From positions 63,263,027 through 63,327,026 of the forward strand of contig CM056378.1 in assembly GCA_029718625.1 (NCBI GenBank): a DNA stretch of 64,000 nt, given 5' to 3'. The stretch is from Synaphobranchus kaupii (taxonomy: Eukaryota; Chordata; Actinopteri; Anguilliformes; Synaphobranchidae). This document shows, piece by piece, positions 1 through 11,537 of the stretch; positions within the stretch are counted from its first letter, which is position 1; each line of letters begins with the position of its first letter. Below the pieces are notes generated by a model, which was not told where the DNA came from, ran no database searches, and saw only the letters and a program-made list of their open reading frames with translations. A program made the translations under genes and the position numbers.

Positions 1-1533
1 AACATTGCCCTTTATTGGAAAAGACACTAAGCAAAATAAAGGACAAAATCAATGGGTAAATAATACACTTACCACATGGAAACACATGTAGGACGATTTA
101 CTACTTCTTAGAGAAATGTCATGGGATCCAGACTTTATACCAAATAAAAGCGACAATATTTTAAAAACATGGTCAATAAAAGGATTAAAAACTCTCAGGT
201 GATCAGGAATGATACAATAGACTCATTTGAATCATTATCATAAAAATATGGACTACCACAATCTCATTTTTTAAATCTTCAGATTCGTAGTTATATACAG
301 ACTAAAATAAAACAAGCAACCCCTAAGGTACACTCACTAACAAAGTTTATCATTGAAAATCAAAATAATGTAAAGAAAAATGACATGTCCAAAATCTATA
401 AAATATTGCAAAATGACTTGGAACGGGAGGAGACTAACACAAAACTTAAATGGAACTCTGAACTTGGAACTGACCTCTCAAATGATGATTGGCAAGATTG
501 GCATTTTCTGGTGCACATAAAACTACAAATTCAAAATTTTGGAGAGAATATTCAGGGAAAATATGTTCAAGATACTTCATTACACCAAAAGTCCAAGCAA
601 ATTATTGTCAATCCACAACATCTAAATGTTGGAGAAACTGGTAAAATAAACGCAAACTACTCCCATATATTCTATTTCTGTCCAAATTAAAAAAATTAAA
701 AGAATTATAGAGCCCGAATTTATTATTTTAGGTATTACTCCACCAGATTTAAATTTAGAAGTGGATACATATCTGTACAGAATATTAAGAATTTCTGCCA
801 TGAAGCAAATAACTAGGAGCTGGTTAAAACCCAATTTACCATCAGTACAAAAATGGGTGAAAACAGTAAATGATATAGCAGAAATGGAGAGGATGACTTT
901 TAAAATAAGAAACCAGGGTATAAAATATAAAACAAGATGGAGTAAATGGTCATTATAACAAATTACTCAAACAAGGAAATCCCACTGACTAATGACATAT
1001 TGTGCACATATTACCTTTTTACAGGGAGAAGTGAAGACAGTTAGACATATATAAGAGAAGGATATATGCATATATGTGAGGTTGTTCCTTTTTTTTTTCC
1101 TCCCCTTTCATATATGCCTGTGGCATGTGTGTATGAATATATGTGCATGTATATGTATGTGTATATATAGGTATATACTGTATGTGAGTATATATAGTAT
1201 ACAGGCTAACTTAAAATTTTATGGAGGATAATCCTTCCTATTTCTTCCACATTTTGTTTATTTTCTTGTTTTGTTTTCCCCTTTAATTTATTTATTAGTA
1301 TATTTAATGTATTATTATTAGTCACTTAAATATATCTCTTTTTTATTTCCTTTATTTTTATTTATATATATGTTCCTTTATTTTTTTTTCTCCTTTCTTT
1401 CTTTGGAGTACTTTATTTCATTAAAAACACTCATATATATATATATATTGCTGTGTAAAGGAAGTACCAATTGAAAAAATGAATGAATATATTTATGTAC
1501 ATAAACCGGCAATAAAAGTATTTAAAAAAAAAA
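1..1533 (+). mobile_element. L1/Tx1-type LINE, 3' end fragment
   Basis: Non-LTR retrotransposon remnant running off the left edge. Two conceptual peptides in different frames match the extreme C-terminal part of L1-clade ORF2. They are followed by an AT-rich 3' UTR with (TA)n stretches and an AATAAA signal near 1511. A short poly(A) run at 1524-1533 marks the 3' terminus. The endonuclease and reverse transcriptase are not in the window. Confidence 0.75.
385..957 (+). pseudogene. L1-type ORF2 C-terminal remnant
   Basis: Two plus-strand pieces in different frames (385-690 and 761-957) together resemble the tail of an L1-clade ORF2 protein. The first has the KWNSELG..LS..DW pattern. The second has YLYRILRISAMKQITRSW followed by a W-rich basic end. 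At least one frameshift and a stop separate them. The sequence directly upstream of 385 is also AT-rich and decayed. The family assignment comes from recognising these patterns, not from a database search. This is a dead 5'-truncated copy with no expected product. Confidence 0.7.
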
Positions 1534-1970
1534 GATTACTATGATTTTAAGTTGGTGTGCCTTGAGGTTCTGGTTTGATATTTGGTGTGCCTTAGCTCCG
1601 TAGTCCCGCGCCCTCCTATCTCTGGCTGGTCCCGGAAGACTGCCGGAAGCCATTACCTGCCCCCACTTCGGGATCTTTCAGTCACACTTATGATGATATT
1701 ACAGCACTGTATGGACCAAACTTTGACATACAGCTCTGGAAAAAATTAAGAGACCACTACAAAATTATCAGTTGTCTCGTTGTTATTTTGTACTCTAGCA
1801 CTTTGAGTTTGAAAGGATACAATGACAATGAGGTTGAAGTGCAGACTGCCAGCTTTAATTTGAGAGTATTTTCATCCATATCGGATGAACCGTTTAGAAA
1901 TTATAGAACCTTTTGTACATAGCCCCCCCCCCATTTTGGGCATCAAAAATATTGGACAGTTTAACATAAT
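1534..1970. other. Spacer with Tc1-type terminal motif
   Basis: No gene seen. A fish repeat terminus (tacagctctggaaaaaatt) starts at 1729. The stretch up to 1970 continues, across the Harbinger-like insertion, into the palindromic element at 3179. It is therefore probably the left outer part of that element. A short C run sits at 1922-1932. Confidence 0.5.
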
Positions 1971-3178
1971 GGGCTCTATTTTAATAAACCAAACGCAATG
2001 GTGAACGCAAGAGTAATCGCTTGGCGGTATTGCTCTGAGGGCGTGTCGGCGAGAAATTTGGTAATTTCATGACGGCAATCTTGGCGCACCTTATGGCGGT
2101 ATTGCTAAAAGGCTGGGTTTAAATGTCCAAGGTGTGTCTCTATGGTAGCCAATCAAATTGTTGTTCTCATGCTTTAAAAAAAAGCCAGTTGGAACACAAT
2201 CGCTCCATGCAATTTCATAATGAGCAACCCAAATGCACTGGACCGTCAACTTGGATGTGTGTATGATTCTACGTGGGAACATGCATTGAAATGAATCATT
2301 GAAAATGAATCATTTTAAAAGCTGATCCGATACTTACCATTTATCTAGCCATATTAAACCGCTCAGCCAGTTGATTTCTCTTTGCTCTGGCTGTGATGGG
2401 GACCGCGACCACTGGTGCAGTTGGGGGCAAGCTAATTTTGTCGCATGTCACCTGGACATTGATGTGTTCCTTTGCGATTGACGAAAACTACTGCATGCTC
2501 GGGTGGTGCGCGAATTTGTATGTGCGTGCAGTCGATAGCACCAAGCACCCCGGGGAACCCACACTTGAGAAAAATGCGAGTTTTGACTTTTTACTGCATT
2601 CATATATATTCCGTATAGTTGAGGAAGGACACCCGCTGAAAATATATCCTTTCTGTGTATTGTGTAGTGGTAGGCTTATGATTCAACTGTGCCAATGTGT
2701 AATTTATATATTATAGGCTATTGGCCTACATGATCGCAAGTTTCTTGTAAGCTGTCCTGTTTTATTCTAGTAGTTTAAATTAAAATTAATTAATTAATAA
2801 TAATTATAGGCTATTTGTTCATTAAATGGAAGTGTAATGTTGGCATCACCTATAGACACTACATAGAACTACATGACTAATAAGTTACCAAATTGCCAGA
2901 GTCTATTGCGTTTCCGCTAAGAGGTGGTTCCAGCTGATCATAACGCAATGGGTTTTCGTTGGTTCAAATTGTCACTGAGCCGAAAGGATTTTAGAACACG
3001 CCCCAGACAGCGCCACCCATCCCACTGCAGCGCAACCGAAAGGATGTTATGTTGAGAATTTGTTGATCCTAGCGGTATTGCTGAGAAACGCCATAGCGCC
3101 AGTTTTAAGACGTTGATGCTGTCAACAAGCTTGCGTTTGACTATACCGTCCCCTTGCGCTGGTTTGAAAATAGAGCCC
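1971..3178. mobile_element. PIF/Harbinger-like non-autonomous transposon, copy 1
   Basis: Terminal inverted repeats gggctctatttt (1971) and aaaatagagccc (ending 3178) are flanked by the 3-bp duplication AAT (1968-1970 and 3179-3181). The same terminal sequence with 3-bp duplications bounds copies at 28814 and 42383. Length is 1208 bp. The longest internal frame (2393-2716) does not look like a transposase, so I take the copy as non-autonomous. The superfamily is inferred from the TSD length and the transposase remnant in the longer copies. Confidence 0.75.
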
Positions 3179-3350
3179 AATGTAGACTAAAGTAATCATA
3201 TTTAATATTTGGTGGGATATCCTTTGCATGCCATGACTTCCTGATGTCTGTGACCCAACAACATCAAAAGACTCTTGATATCTTATTTTCTGATACTCTT
3301 ACAAGAGTTACTATATCCTCTCTGCATTTGAATGGATCGCAATGGGAATT

Positions 3351-3375
3351 GGGGGGGGGGGGGGGGGGGGGGGGG
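3351..3375. repeat. Poly(G) tract, 25 bases
   Basis: Uninterrupted run of 25 G inside the left foldback arm. The equivalent place in the right arm (near 5104) has only a six-base C run, so the tract expanded after the arms formed or is a sequencing/assembly error. Confidence 0.85.
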
Positions 3376-3835
3376 CTAGATTAAGCTGTGAATTACACTG
3401 GAACAGTATGGATCACATGGTTGTCTAAATGGCTGTACGTCTTCAAGGCTCAAACCATCACTCAGCTGCCAGATATGCAGTAGATGTGGATGGATCACTT
3501 TAAGGGTTGTTTTTCCTCACTCATTTTCCTATTGAACTCTATGGAAAAATAAGTCAATGAGAGAAATAAGCTACTGTTCTTTTTAAATGTTTTTGCCTGT
3601 GGCTGAATTTTTTTCGGGCCCACCCTGGTAAAATATAAACCCCGCGCCTATACTTCACTCTATAATACGATTTGCCCATGGGTGCCCAGGCCCCTGAGCA
3701 TCCACAATATCGGCACGTAGCCTATGCCTGCTTGCTCAGCATCAGCTTGTCTGACCCTTTGGTCCACCTTCTTGTGGAGCAATTAAGTAAAAATATACTG
3801 TGAAAGTTCTCTCTGCCACCACTCAGGCTTGTAAC

Positions 3836-3982
3836 AGGGATAGCTAGGGATAGCTGCTACATTATGGGAAGGATGTGCTTTGTCTGTTCTGTAGTGATCT
3901 TGATGATGTCTCTGTATGCACTTACTGTACGTCGCTTTGGATAAAAGCGTCTGCTAAATGAATGTAATGTAATGTAATGTAA
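3836..3982 (+). mobile_element. L2-type LINE 3' tail (UnaL2-like)
   Basis: Severely 5'-truncated LINE copy. It contains the 3' stem-loop cgctttggataaaagcg followed by tctgctaaatgaatg and TGTAA repeats. This is the tail form known from eel UnaL2 and recognised by its reverse transcriptase. Near-identical tails occur at 10021-10166 and 21355-21506, and the V-SINE at 7870 ends in a related tail. Confidence 0.8.
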
Positions 3983-4892
3983 CAGGAAACCTGCGTTTCC
4001 CCCGCCCAGACTCCAAGGACCTACGGATGAGATGAATATGTTAGTTAAAGCACCACCATATAGTCAGACGACAGATGTGATCTAAAAACATTGATATTTC
4101 TTTTCCTAGTCATCTCCTGTTGAACTGAGAGTTGTCCACTGGCTAGCCTTTGCCTAACCTCATCTGAGGAGCCTGGACCTCACCCTGCGTTGTCTGATTT
4201 AATGACTGCGTAATTCAAATAATAAGACTCTGTGTAGCCGACTCAATGTCAGCATGTCCCTGTTAAAAAGTTTGAACACAGGTTTATTGTCTGTAACCTT
4301 GCTACTTTTACGCCAACTGCCTGTAAGATTGCTTACGAGTGAGCCAACTAAAATTAAGTCCTTGCTATGAACGTTAGCTGGCTGTCCGTCTTGCTAGCTA
4401 ACGAGGTATAATTTGCCGTCAGATCTGCACAAAATAAAACAGGGTAAAGGTAGAAAACCATTAAATATTAAAATTTTGACTAGCTACCTAAGTTCGGGAC
4501 TGGTCACTAGGCTACCACCAAACTGTGCCATGCCGTTTTCCGGAAAGCCCTACTGTTTTACATTGCGAGCTCCATCAGCCATTAGGGTAAAGGTATTGCT
4601 TGCTGTTTCGATAATCGACTGGCCAGACATGGTTGTATGTACAGATCCAAAAAATAAGATTCCAAAAAATACGATTGCAGTCCACGTGAAAAGACTGCCA
4701 AAATTCTGTACATAAATCCGAATGCAGAGATTCGTAAAATAAGAGACGTACGTGCGTACAGACAGTATTGAGCGCAAAAAATATAATCGTATTGAATACA
4801 ACTCGTCTTCTTTATTCACACCTTGTAAGTTTTCATTTACAGATTCTTTTTATGCATTCACACTTTTTCAATTTACGGTTACGAACCACTTG
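3983..4892. other. Filler between foldback arms, no gene seen
   Basis: No convincing coding region, tRNA or further repeat. Open frames here are short and match nothing I recognise. Confidence 0.5.
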
Positions 4893-5666
4893 AACTTGAA
4901 GGGTTTCTTCTCCTGACTTATTTTTCCATAGAGTTCAATAGGTAAATTTGTCAGGAGAAACAACCCTTAAAGTGATCCATCCATATCTGGCAGTAGATGG
5001 TTTGAGGCTCGTTTGATACCTCAGACCCTTGATGACTTACAGCCATTTTACCAACCATGTTTTCCATACCGTTCCAGCACAATTTACAGCTAAATCTAGT
5101 TCCACCCCCCAATTCCCATAAAGATCCATTCTAATGCAGAGACGTTATAGTATCGCTTGTAAGGGTACCAGAAAAAAAGATATAAAGAGTCTTTCCATGT
5201 TGTTGGGTCACAGACATCAGGAAGTCATGGCATGCAAAGGATATGCGTTGTTCGTAATGGGCAGTGGGCGGAGTCAACTCGGAGAATAGTGAATCCCACA
5301 GGCCAAAACAAATACAGACGTTCCGACCCGGAATGGAAATTTCAATGGAGAACATACTGGCTGTAGCATTGTTGTCAGAGAAGCCAGTATTTTGACTTAG
5401 CATGTTTCCTTAATCTCTGATGACATATTATGGTCATTTTATGATTTAGTAGAGTAAATTTGTTACATATAGCTCATTTAACCTTTATTTAACCAGGACA
5501 AAACCCATTGAGACACTAGGTCTCTTTTTCAAGGGTGACATAGCCAAAAAGGCAGCAGTCAATCATACAACAGTGAAAATATACAGTGTAAAACATACAG
5601 CGAGAAACATAATATACAAATAACACCACAATACATCAGTAACAGCAGACCCAGCCTATAAAAACA

Positions 5667-6287
5667 TCAATAACAGCAGAGGAGCAAAACCAACCTATAA
5701 AAAACATCTACACTCCTCCTCAACAGAGCTTTGAGCAAGAGTTTTAAACTCCCCAAGGAGTTTAAAACATCAAGGTGAAGGGAACTTTGTAGTGTATTCC
5801 ATGCCTCTGGAGCACGATAGCAAAAAGCAGACTTTCCCAGCTCCATAAGGGCCCTGGGTGCTTTAAGCTGCAGCCACCTAGTGGATCGTGTCTGATAACT
5901 GGTAGCAGTAAAAGAAAGCAGGCTACTGAGGTAGAGGGGGAGTTTACCGATGAGGGCTTTGTAAATAAAAACAAAGAAATGAAGCTGTCTGCGCATATAT
6001 AGAGAGGACCAGCCCACCAATTGGTACAAGGTACAATGGTGAGTGAGTGATTTGGCATTTATGATAAAATGTAGAGAGGCATGATAAACAGGGTCTAGTC
6101 TCTTTAGCACAGTAGAAGCTGCATGCATGTACAATATGTCCTGTAATGCCATGAGGGGAGCTGTAGTGGAAGGCCAGTATTTTCCATTCCGGTGGCTCCA
6201 CCCCTTTCCAATTGCCAGCTCAATGGGTTTGCCCATAGATGTCAGATTACTAACCTCTGGATGAGAGTGAGCTCTGGTAAAAGTCAT
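5667..6287 (-). pseudogene. LINE ORF2 C-terminal domain
   Basis: A 206-codon open stretch on the minus strand matches the post-RT region of L2/Rex1-group LINEs. It has a FVFIYKALIGKLPLYLSS block, then TRS, and an AFCYRAPEAWNTLQ block before the end. It sits directly downstream of the reverse transcriptase and upstream of the 3' end, as expected. Its function in the family is poorly defined. It is not an independent gene. Confidence 0.75.
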
Positions 6288-6368
6288 GAATTTGGTTTTT
6301 GTCAGGATTCAAGACTAATTTTAGGTCATAAAGTGAGGACTGCAGTGACTGAAAAGCAGTCTGGAGCT

Positions 6369-7213
6369 TTAACAGCTTGAACCAGAGAAGGAGCAGTTGA
6401 GTATATGACTATCATCTGCATACAGATGCAGCTTGGCTGGTTGCATCCCATTGCCCAGGTCATTTATAAAAATACAGAACAACACAAGAGCTAAAACCGA
6501 ACCCTGAGGCACACCTCTGGTAATCTCAAGGAAGCTACACTTGTGATTCTCAGCATGGACACACTGTGTTCTATCAGCAAGATAATTTCTAAACCAGTTT
6601 ACAGCCCTTACACTGAAACCAATATTACTGAGTCTGGCTAACAACAGCTTGTGATCAACAGAATCAAATGCCTTTGATAGATCAACAAACATGGCCGCAC
6701 AGCTTTGTTTTTTTAATCTAGTGCATTGATTGATTTGTCACTGCCATGGCTGCAGTTATGGTGCTTTGCCCTGATCTAAAGCCAGACTGAACCCCACACA
6801 AGATGTTATTTTCAGTTAAGAAATTCTTTAACTGAGAGTTCACAAGAGATTCAAGAACCTTGGCCAGAATAGGTACCTTAGAAATGGGGCGATAATTGTT
6901 AACATCTGAGGAGTCTCCACCCTTAAATAGAGGGAGGACGTAAGCAGATTTCCAAACTTTGGGTACAGTTTTGCTGACTTAGATTAAAGATGTGAGCCAC
7001 AGGCTCAGCAATAACAGCAGCTGCTGTCTTTAAGAGGTAGGGATCCAAATTGTCTGGTCCTGCAGACTTTTTGGGGTCAATGTCTTTTAGAGCTTTAAAA
7101 ACACATTCATAAGAGACAGGCTCAAAGTTAAAAGGGTTTCTATGAGGGGCTGCGATAGAGCTCTCTGTAATAGAATTCACATATTGGGCTTGTACCCCAC
7201 CATTATCAAACAC
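6369..7213 (-). pseudogene. LINE reverse transcriptase domain (broken)
   Basis: The minus-strand reverse transcriptase is in at least two frames. The 7213-6923 part carries KSAGPDNLDPYLLK (finger region). The intervening sequence encodes NNYRPIS-like and QSGFR-like blocks. The 6692-6369 part has the first catalytic motif FVDLSKAFDSVDH, then RGVPQGSVL and LYADDS, the catalytic YADD box. All core motifs are present but stops and frameshifts interrupt the chain. This corresponds to the RVT_1 family. The protein copied its own RNA at the nicked target. Confidence 0.85.
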
Positions 7214-7869
7214 TGAACCAGCAGATATGAAGTGCTTGTTAAAAATCCCTACAATTATCCTTTACTACATGAGCATCCATCAATATATGGTCAGGAAGGC
7301 CAGAGGTAACATTAGAACCTGATACTGATTTGATTTGTTTCCAGAACTTGGAAGGGTTGTTGAGGTTCTCAGTCACAACTTCCAGATAGAAATCTGACTT
7401 TGACCTCCTAATTAACCTAGTACACTTATTTATTAGAGTTCTGAAATAGGTCCAATCAGCAGTCTAGCTTTAGACCAAGAGATATTTCTCTGTCTAATTA
7501 AATCTGATAAATTATTTGAAAACCAGGGATTGTCCCTTTCACTGATTCTAAGCTTCTTTACAGGGACATGCTTATCACAAATGGACACAAATTTAGTTTG
7601 AAAGTAATCCAAGGCACAATCAATATCAGGAATTAGATTGACTCTGTCAATACTATGGAACAGAGTAAACAGTGCTTAAACTGTCTTTTAAAAATGTAAT
7701 GGGGTTTGACTTTGATCAGTTTTGTATTTCTTACACAAGCGATAGCACAATGATCACTGACATCGTTACAGAATATCCCAGTAGCCGTGTATTTATGCGG
7801 GGCCGTGTATTTATTCGTCAGAATGAAGTCCAGAAGCGTTGATTTAATTTGATCTCTGGGATTTAGTCT

Positions 7870-8104
7870 TGTTGGCGCAGTGTAGTATAATGGTTAAGGT
7901 ACTGGGCTTGTAACCGAAAGGTTGCAGGTTCGATTCCCAGGTAGGACACTGCCGTTGTACCCTTGAGCAAGGTACTTAACCTGAATCGCTTCAGTATATA
8001 TCCAGCTGTATAAATGGATAATATGTAAAAAAATGCTAAAAAGATGTGTAAGTCGCTCTGGATAAGAGCGTCTGCTAAATGCCTATAATGTAATGTAATG
8101 TAAT
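7870..8104 (+). mobile_element. V-SINE (tRNA-derived SINE)
   Basis: Complete SINE. The tRNA-like head has box A (tagtataatggttaagg) and box B (ggttcgattccc). The V-SINE central domain reads gacactgccgttgtaccctt and gagcaaggtacttaacctg. The 3' tail has gtaagtcgctctggataaga and TGTAA repeats, matching the L2 tails in this window. It is inserted antisense into the LINE endonuclease. The L2 group LINE would supply the reverse transcriptase. Confidence 0.92.
8037..8104 (+). promoter_or_regulatory. SINE 3' stem-loop tail shared with L2 LINE
   Basis: cgctctggataagagcg forms a hairpin with the GGATA loop element, followed by TGTAA-type repeats. In eel UnaL2/UnaSINE the equivalent hairpin is the reverse transcriptase recognition site. 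Confidence 0.7.
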
Positions 8105-9250
8105 TAAGTAATTGCGCAAGATTTAGAGAGTCATACAGTTCTTTAAAGGGGTCAGATACAGGTGAAAGAAAATCCCAGTTAAGGTCTCCTAAAAGTACGA
8201 AATCGGAGTCATTTAGCTTGTGCAGGATATCAGAGAGAGAGGTAAGAGCACCTCCCAAAGCAGAGGGGGGTCTGTAGCAGCCTACTATGGTGATGAAAGA
8301 GTCCTTTGACACATTCACTTCAACAGCGAGTACCTCAAAATGTTTGGCTGTGGTAATCGAAAGTGTTATAGCAGTGTTAAACTTGGACTTCACATATATG
8401 GCAACCCCTCCTCCTTTACTCACACGATCGGCCCTGAATACATTGTAGTCAGCAATAAAGATCGAGTCATTTGACACAGAGCATTTGAGCCAAGTTTCTG
8501 ATAACACAATAACATCCACATTTGTCGTATTTGCCCATATTCTAATTGTGTCCATCTTTGGTAGAAGGCTTCTGACATTTATATGCAACAGACCAAGACC
8601 TGCTCTGATTTTAAAATCAGAGGGGGTCGGTAGATATTGCATATTATCAATTGGTCCAGGGTTTAGCCGCACATTTCCAGAGATCAACAATAAAAGCACA
8701 ACAATACATCTCAATTTCCCAATGCGTGGGGATTTGGCGAAGCCAACATCAACGTCCTTATCTATTGAGCCAGAGTCCGACGACACTGAATAAGTCATTT
8801 AGAAGTTTGAGATTTTGTAAGTATGCCAACATGTGCAGACCTACTTGAGTATACGAGTGGTACAATTTTGATTGCAGAGAGAGACCGATTTTGTGATGGT
8901 ATTGGAATGATGATCTCGTTAGGATGTTTGCAAATTGTAGGGCAAGCGACAATGGTATACTCACCCATTGCCCACTTGGTCCATTTAATCCAGGATGGCA
9001 TTGAATGAGAAGTAAGCACAATAGAAATAACATGCTGTCTGCTAGAGTGATATTTCACAGAAGCACAAGTGTAGAGGTAACGCGCAGTCAGGCTGCCAAA
9101 GGCCACTAGCCAGTGTACCGTGGTTGCCAGGTCTGCGTGCAACGACCAGTAGATAGACTGTGTAGGGTCTCCTTATAGAAAGCCCTTGGTGGTCCGGGTT
9201 CACAGATTCTCCCACACCTTTGAAACTCATCCGTGAATCTCCTTGATAAG

Positions 9251-9690
9251 TAGGGCTGCAACTAACGACTATTTTGATAGTCGATTAATCTATCGATTAT
9301 TGAAATGAATAATCGACTATTCGGATTATGAATCGCACAATTACTCAATGGCTCTTATTTAGCGATCAGCTTTTAAATTTAGCTTGAGGTTGTTTTAGGC
9401 ATGTGCTAACTAACAATGAAGACAATAAAGATGAATACTTAATTCAAAAATACGTCTTTTAATGAACTTTGCTGCTGATACAAAAGATAAATTTTTCTGT
9501 CAAAATTTAAAACCAAGGACAGGCAAAGTAGCAGCAATAAAATATAACAAAACTACAGCGGTTTTCCCTGAATCAAAGCATATTTCTGGCATCAATACAA
9601 CATACATTTTAAATTTATAGTGCGGCTGCAGTACAAAAAACTTATTACTGGACTATCATATTAGGCCAACAGTAGTGGTGTAACGGACCG
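9251..9690. mobile_element. hAT-type transposon left end, truncated
   Basis: The terminus tagggctgcaactaacgac at 9251 is followed by the TAGTCGATTAAT-type subterminal repeats common in fish hAT elements. An AT-rich interior runs to about 9690. No opposite end (…gttgcagcccta) was found nearby, so this is a truncated copy. No transposase coding seen. Confidence 0.6.
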
Positions 9691-9779
9691 TAGTTGAGTT
9701 GGTTCCCAGCTTTCCATCGCAACCCTGTTAATTTGCAATCTGACGGAGGAAACGATTCAAAGGACTCGACTCAAGTAAG

Positions 9780-10166
9780 GCTGTAACACTGGGCATCGCA
9801 TATCAGTTAGCAACCTACTCCGACACTGCCTGCGTTCCGTCGTCGCCTGAAGACACACCATTTCAGACTCTACCTTGACTGATACTAATCTAGGACCTTT
9901 TCTCATGGTACTTCTTTTCCCTGTGTTTTATTATCTGTCTGTTATACTTTATAATAGTATTTAGAATAGAATTATAGTATAGCTGATTTACCCACAGCTT
10001 ACTGTGAACTACATTCAATGTTCATTACTAGGGATAGCTGCTACGTTATGTGAAGGATGTGCTTTGTCTTATCTGTTCTGTAGTTACTTTGATGACCTTT
10101 CTGTATGCACTTATTGTATGTCGCTTTGGATAAAAGCGTCTGCTAAATGAATGTAATGTAATGTAA
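9780..10166 (+). mobile_element. L2-type LINE 3' end, 5'-truncated
   Basis: Begins in the last codons of ORF2 (…HHFRLYLD then stop near 9876). The 3' UTR follows and is shared with 21187-21506. It ends in cgctttggataaaagcg and TGTAA repeats. This is a dead-on-arrival insertion. Confidence 0.75.
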
Positions 10167-10977
10167 CAACCACAACATGTTTGTGGCTGGATGTATGTGT
10201 TGGGACAATGGACTACAAGTCCCACAATGAACTACAGTCACTCTACACTACCAGAAGTGACACATTCAACACCGCCTTCCGACTGTAATAAAAAGTTACC
10301 GTATCCAATACTGTAAAGCTGGGAAATGCACATCACCCACCCGAGAGATAAAACTACGGGACCCCCCTGAGTGCGTTCTCTCTGGCGTGAGGTAGCTTAC
10401 TGTATGCATTAAAAGAGACCACTCTACTTTGCGAACTGTCTTTAATGTTTTAACCCTTGATCATGGTTATAGTTTTAGATCTTAGAATCCGAAGTACATG
10501 AACCTATAGGACCCGACAATTCTGTTGGAGACTGCTATTATACGGGCAGTTCGGGAATTCCAGTTTCAAAGACGACCGGACCTCTTTGTAACTTTTGTCG
10601 ACGTGAATTCCCCCACGAGGAATCCGAAAGAACCACACCTCAAAGGACACTTGGACTTTCGCCTGGACCTGCTTTTCCAAGTCGTCCAACCCGGGACTCC
10701 CCTTATTTTTCCCCGACAATGGTCGGACAAACTCTAGCACCAACTGCAGTGTCTGGTCTCTCATGAGATCGGACCTCAAGTAAGGCTGTATTATCTGGGC
10801 ACAGATTGGCTGATACTTGTATGATATTTGTGTATTGATTGCATTGTATTGTAATAGAATTATGCTAGGCAATGTAACTGAGTAATTGTGTGGTTTTACT
10901 CGTTTTGTTTTGTGATATGATGTGTTGGTATTTTCTGTAACCCTATACGCTCATTGCATAATCAAGTGTTGCTATAT
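10167..10977. other. Unclassified, possibly LTR-derived, no gene seen
   Basis: Contains an LTR-like stretch (about 10195-10500): a start tgttgggacaatgg, an aataaa-like signal and pyrimidine-rich blocks. A duplicated motif ctcaagtaaggctgta occurs near 9769 and 10779. No paired LTR was found, so this remains a guess. Confidence 0.3.
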
Positions 10978-11537
10978 GGGCCATTCTACAGAAATCGTGC
11001 AAATTGAGGGTTGGAGAAAAGTTTAAATTTGTATTCTTTTTGCAAAATTCTTTTATAATATATGTGATACACTTTATCTGAGATACATAAATATACTAGA
11101 AGTACAGTGCAATCACATGTAATTTTTTCAGAATAAGGATGAATTTACTGACTTCTCGTAAATATGTCACAACCGAAACTGCTTTTGAAATAAAATGACA
11201 TACCCAATTCATAAGTTTAATTCACCCCTTTGAAAATGACATTTTTGAAAAAAAATCTTGACTGCTGTTGAATTTGAATCAATTACCCTGAATTTTTAAA
11301 TCAAATAAAACATTGGATTAATTAAATTTAGTGAAAACTCCGTACAAATGTTCTCTATAAAATGGACAGATTTGATCACATGAATTTGATATTCTTATTT
11401 ATGAGATTATATATACCCTCACCAGCACAATATCTTGGATATTTGATTGATTATTCATATTATTCAAAGTTTTAACAAAACAGCAGGTGTTTCGGTTGTG
11501 ACCACATTGTTGCGGTTGTGACATCTCTTACTGAAAC

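Larger units (their letters stand above)
3210..5247. repeat. Palindromic (foldback) element, copy 1
   Basis: Arm 3210-3560 and arm 4893-5247 are inverted copies of each other. Landmarks are cctttgcatgccatgac on the left against gtcatggcatgcaaagg on the right, and matching blocks around tattgaactctatgg. The 1.3-kb filler between the arms includes an L2 3' tail. A 25-base G run (3351-3375) lies in the left arm. A second copy of the family is at 41788-42382. No coding capacity seen. Confidence 0.75.
7740..8798 (-). pseudogene. LINE endonuclease domain, split by SINE
   Basis: The minus-strand reading starts near 8798 with a hydrophobic stretch and the NVRLNPGP motif typical of the N-terminus of these LINE proteins. 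The exonuclease/endonuclease/phosphatase fold follows: HINVRSLLPK, IVLSETWL (catalytic E), CYRPPSA and LGDLNWD (catalytic D). The reading is then cut by the inserted V-SINE. It resumes at about 7867 with LLDFILTN and SDHCAIACV, the last conserved endonuclease block. This enzyme would nick target DNA to prime reverse transcription. The SINE insertion makes it non-functional. Confidence 0.8.
5458..9236 (-). mobile_element. Jockey/L2-group LINE, nearly full length, minus strand
   Basis: Reading on the minus strand: 5' region (9236 to about 8800), apurinic-type endonuclease, reverse transcriptase, C-terminal domain, then a short 3' end at about 5458-5520. On the minus strand this end reads ...ctggttaaataaaggttaaa. 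Several frameshifts and stops break the protein. A V-SINE (7870-8104) interrupts the endonuclease. The clade (L2, Rex1 or a close relative) cannot be fixed by eye. The 5' limit is approximate. Confidence 0.8.

Noticed and set aside
2393..2716. 107-codon frame inside Harbinger-like copy 1
   Set aside because: No transposase or other motif recognised and not shared with the longer copies; treated as chance.
10504..10872. Overlapping open frames on both strands
   Set aside because: No recognisable domain; both strands open over the same GC-moderate stretch, which suggests chance.
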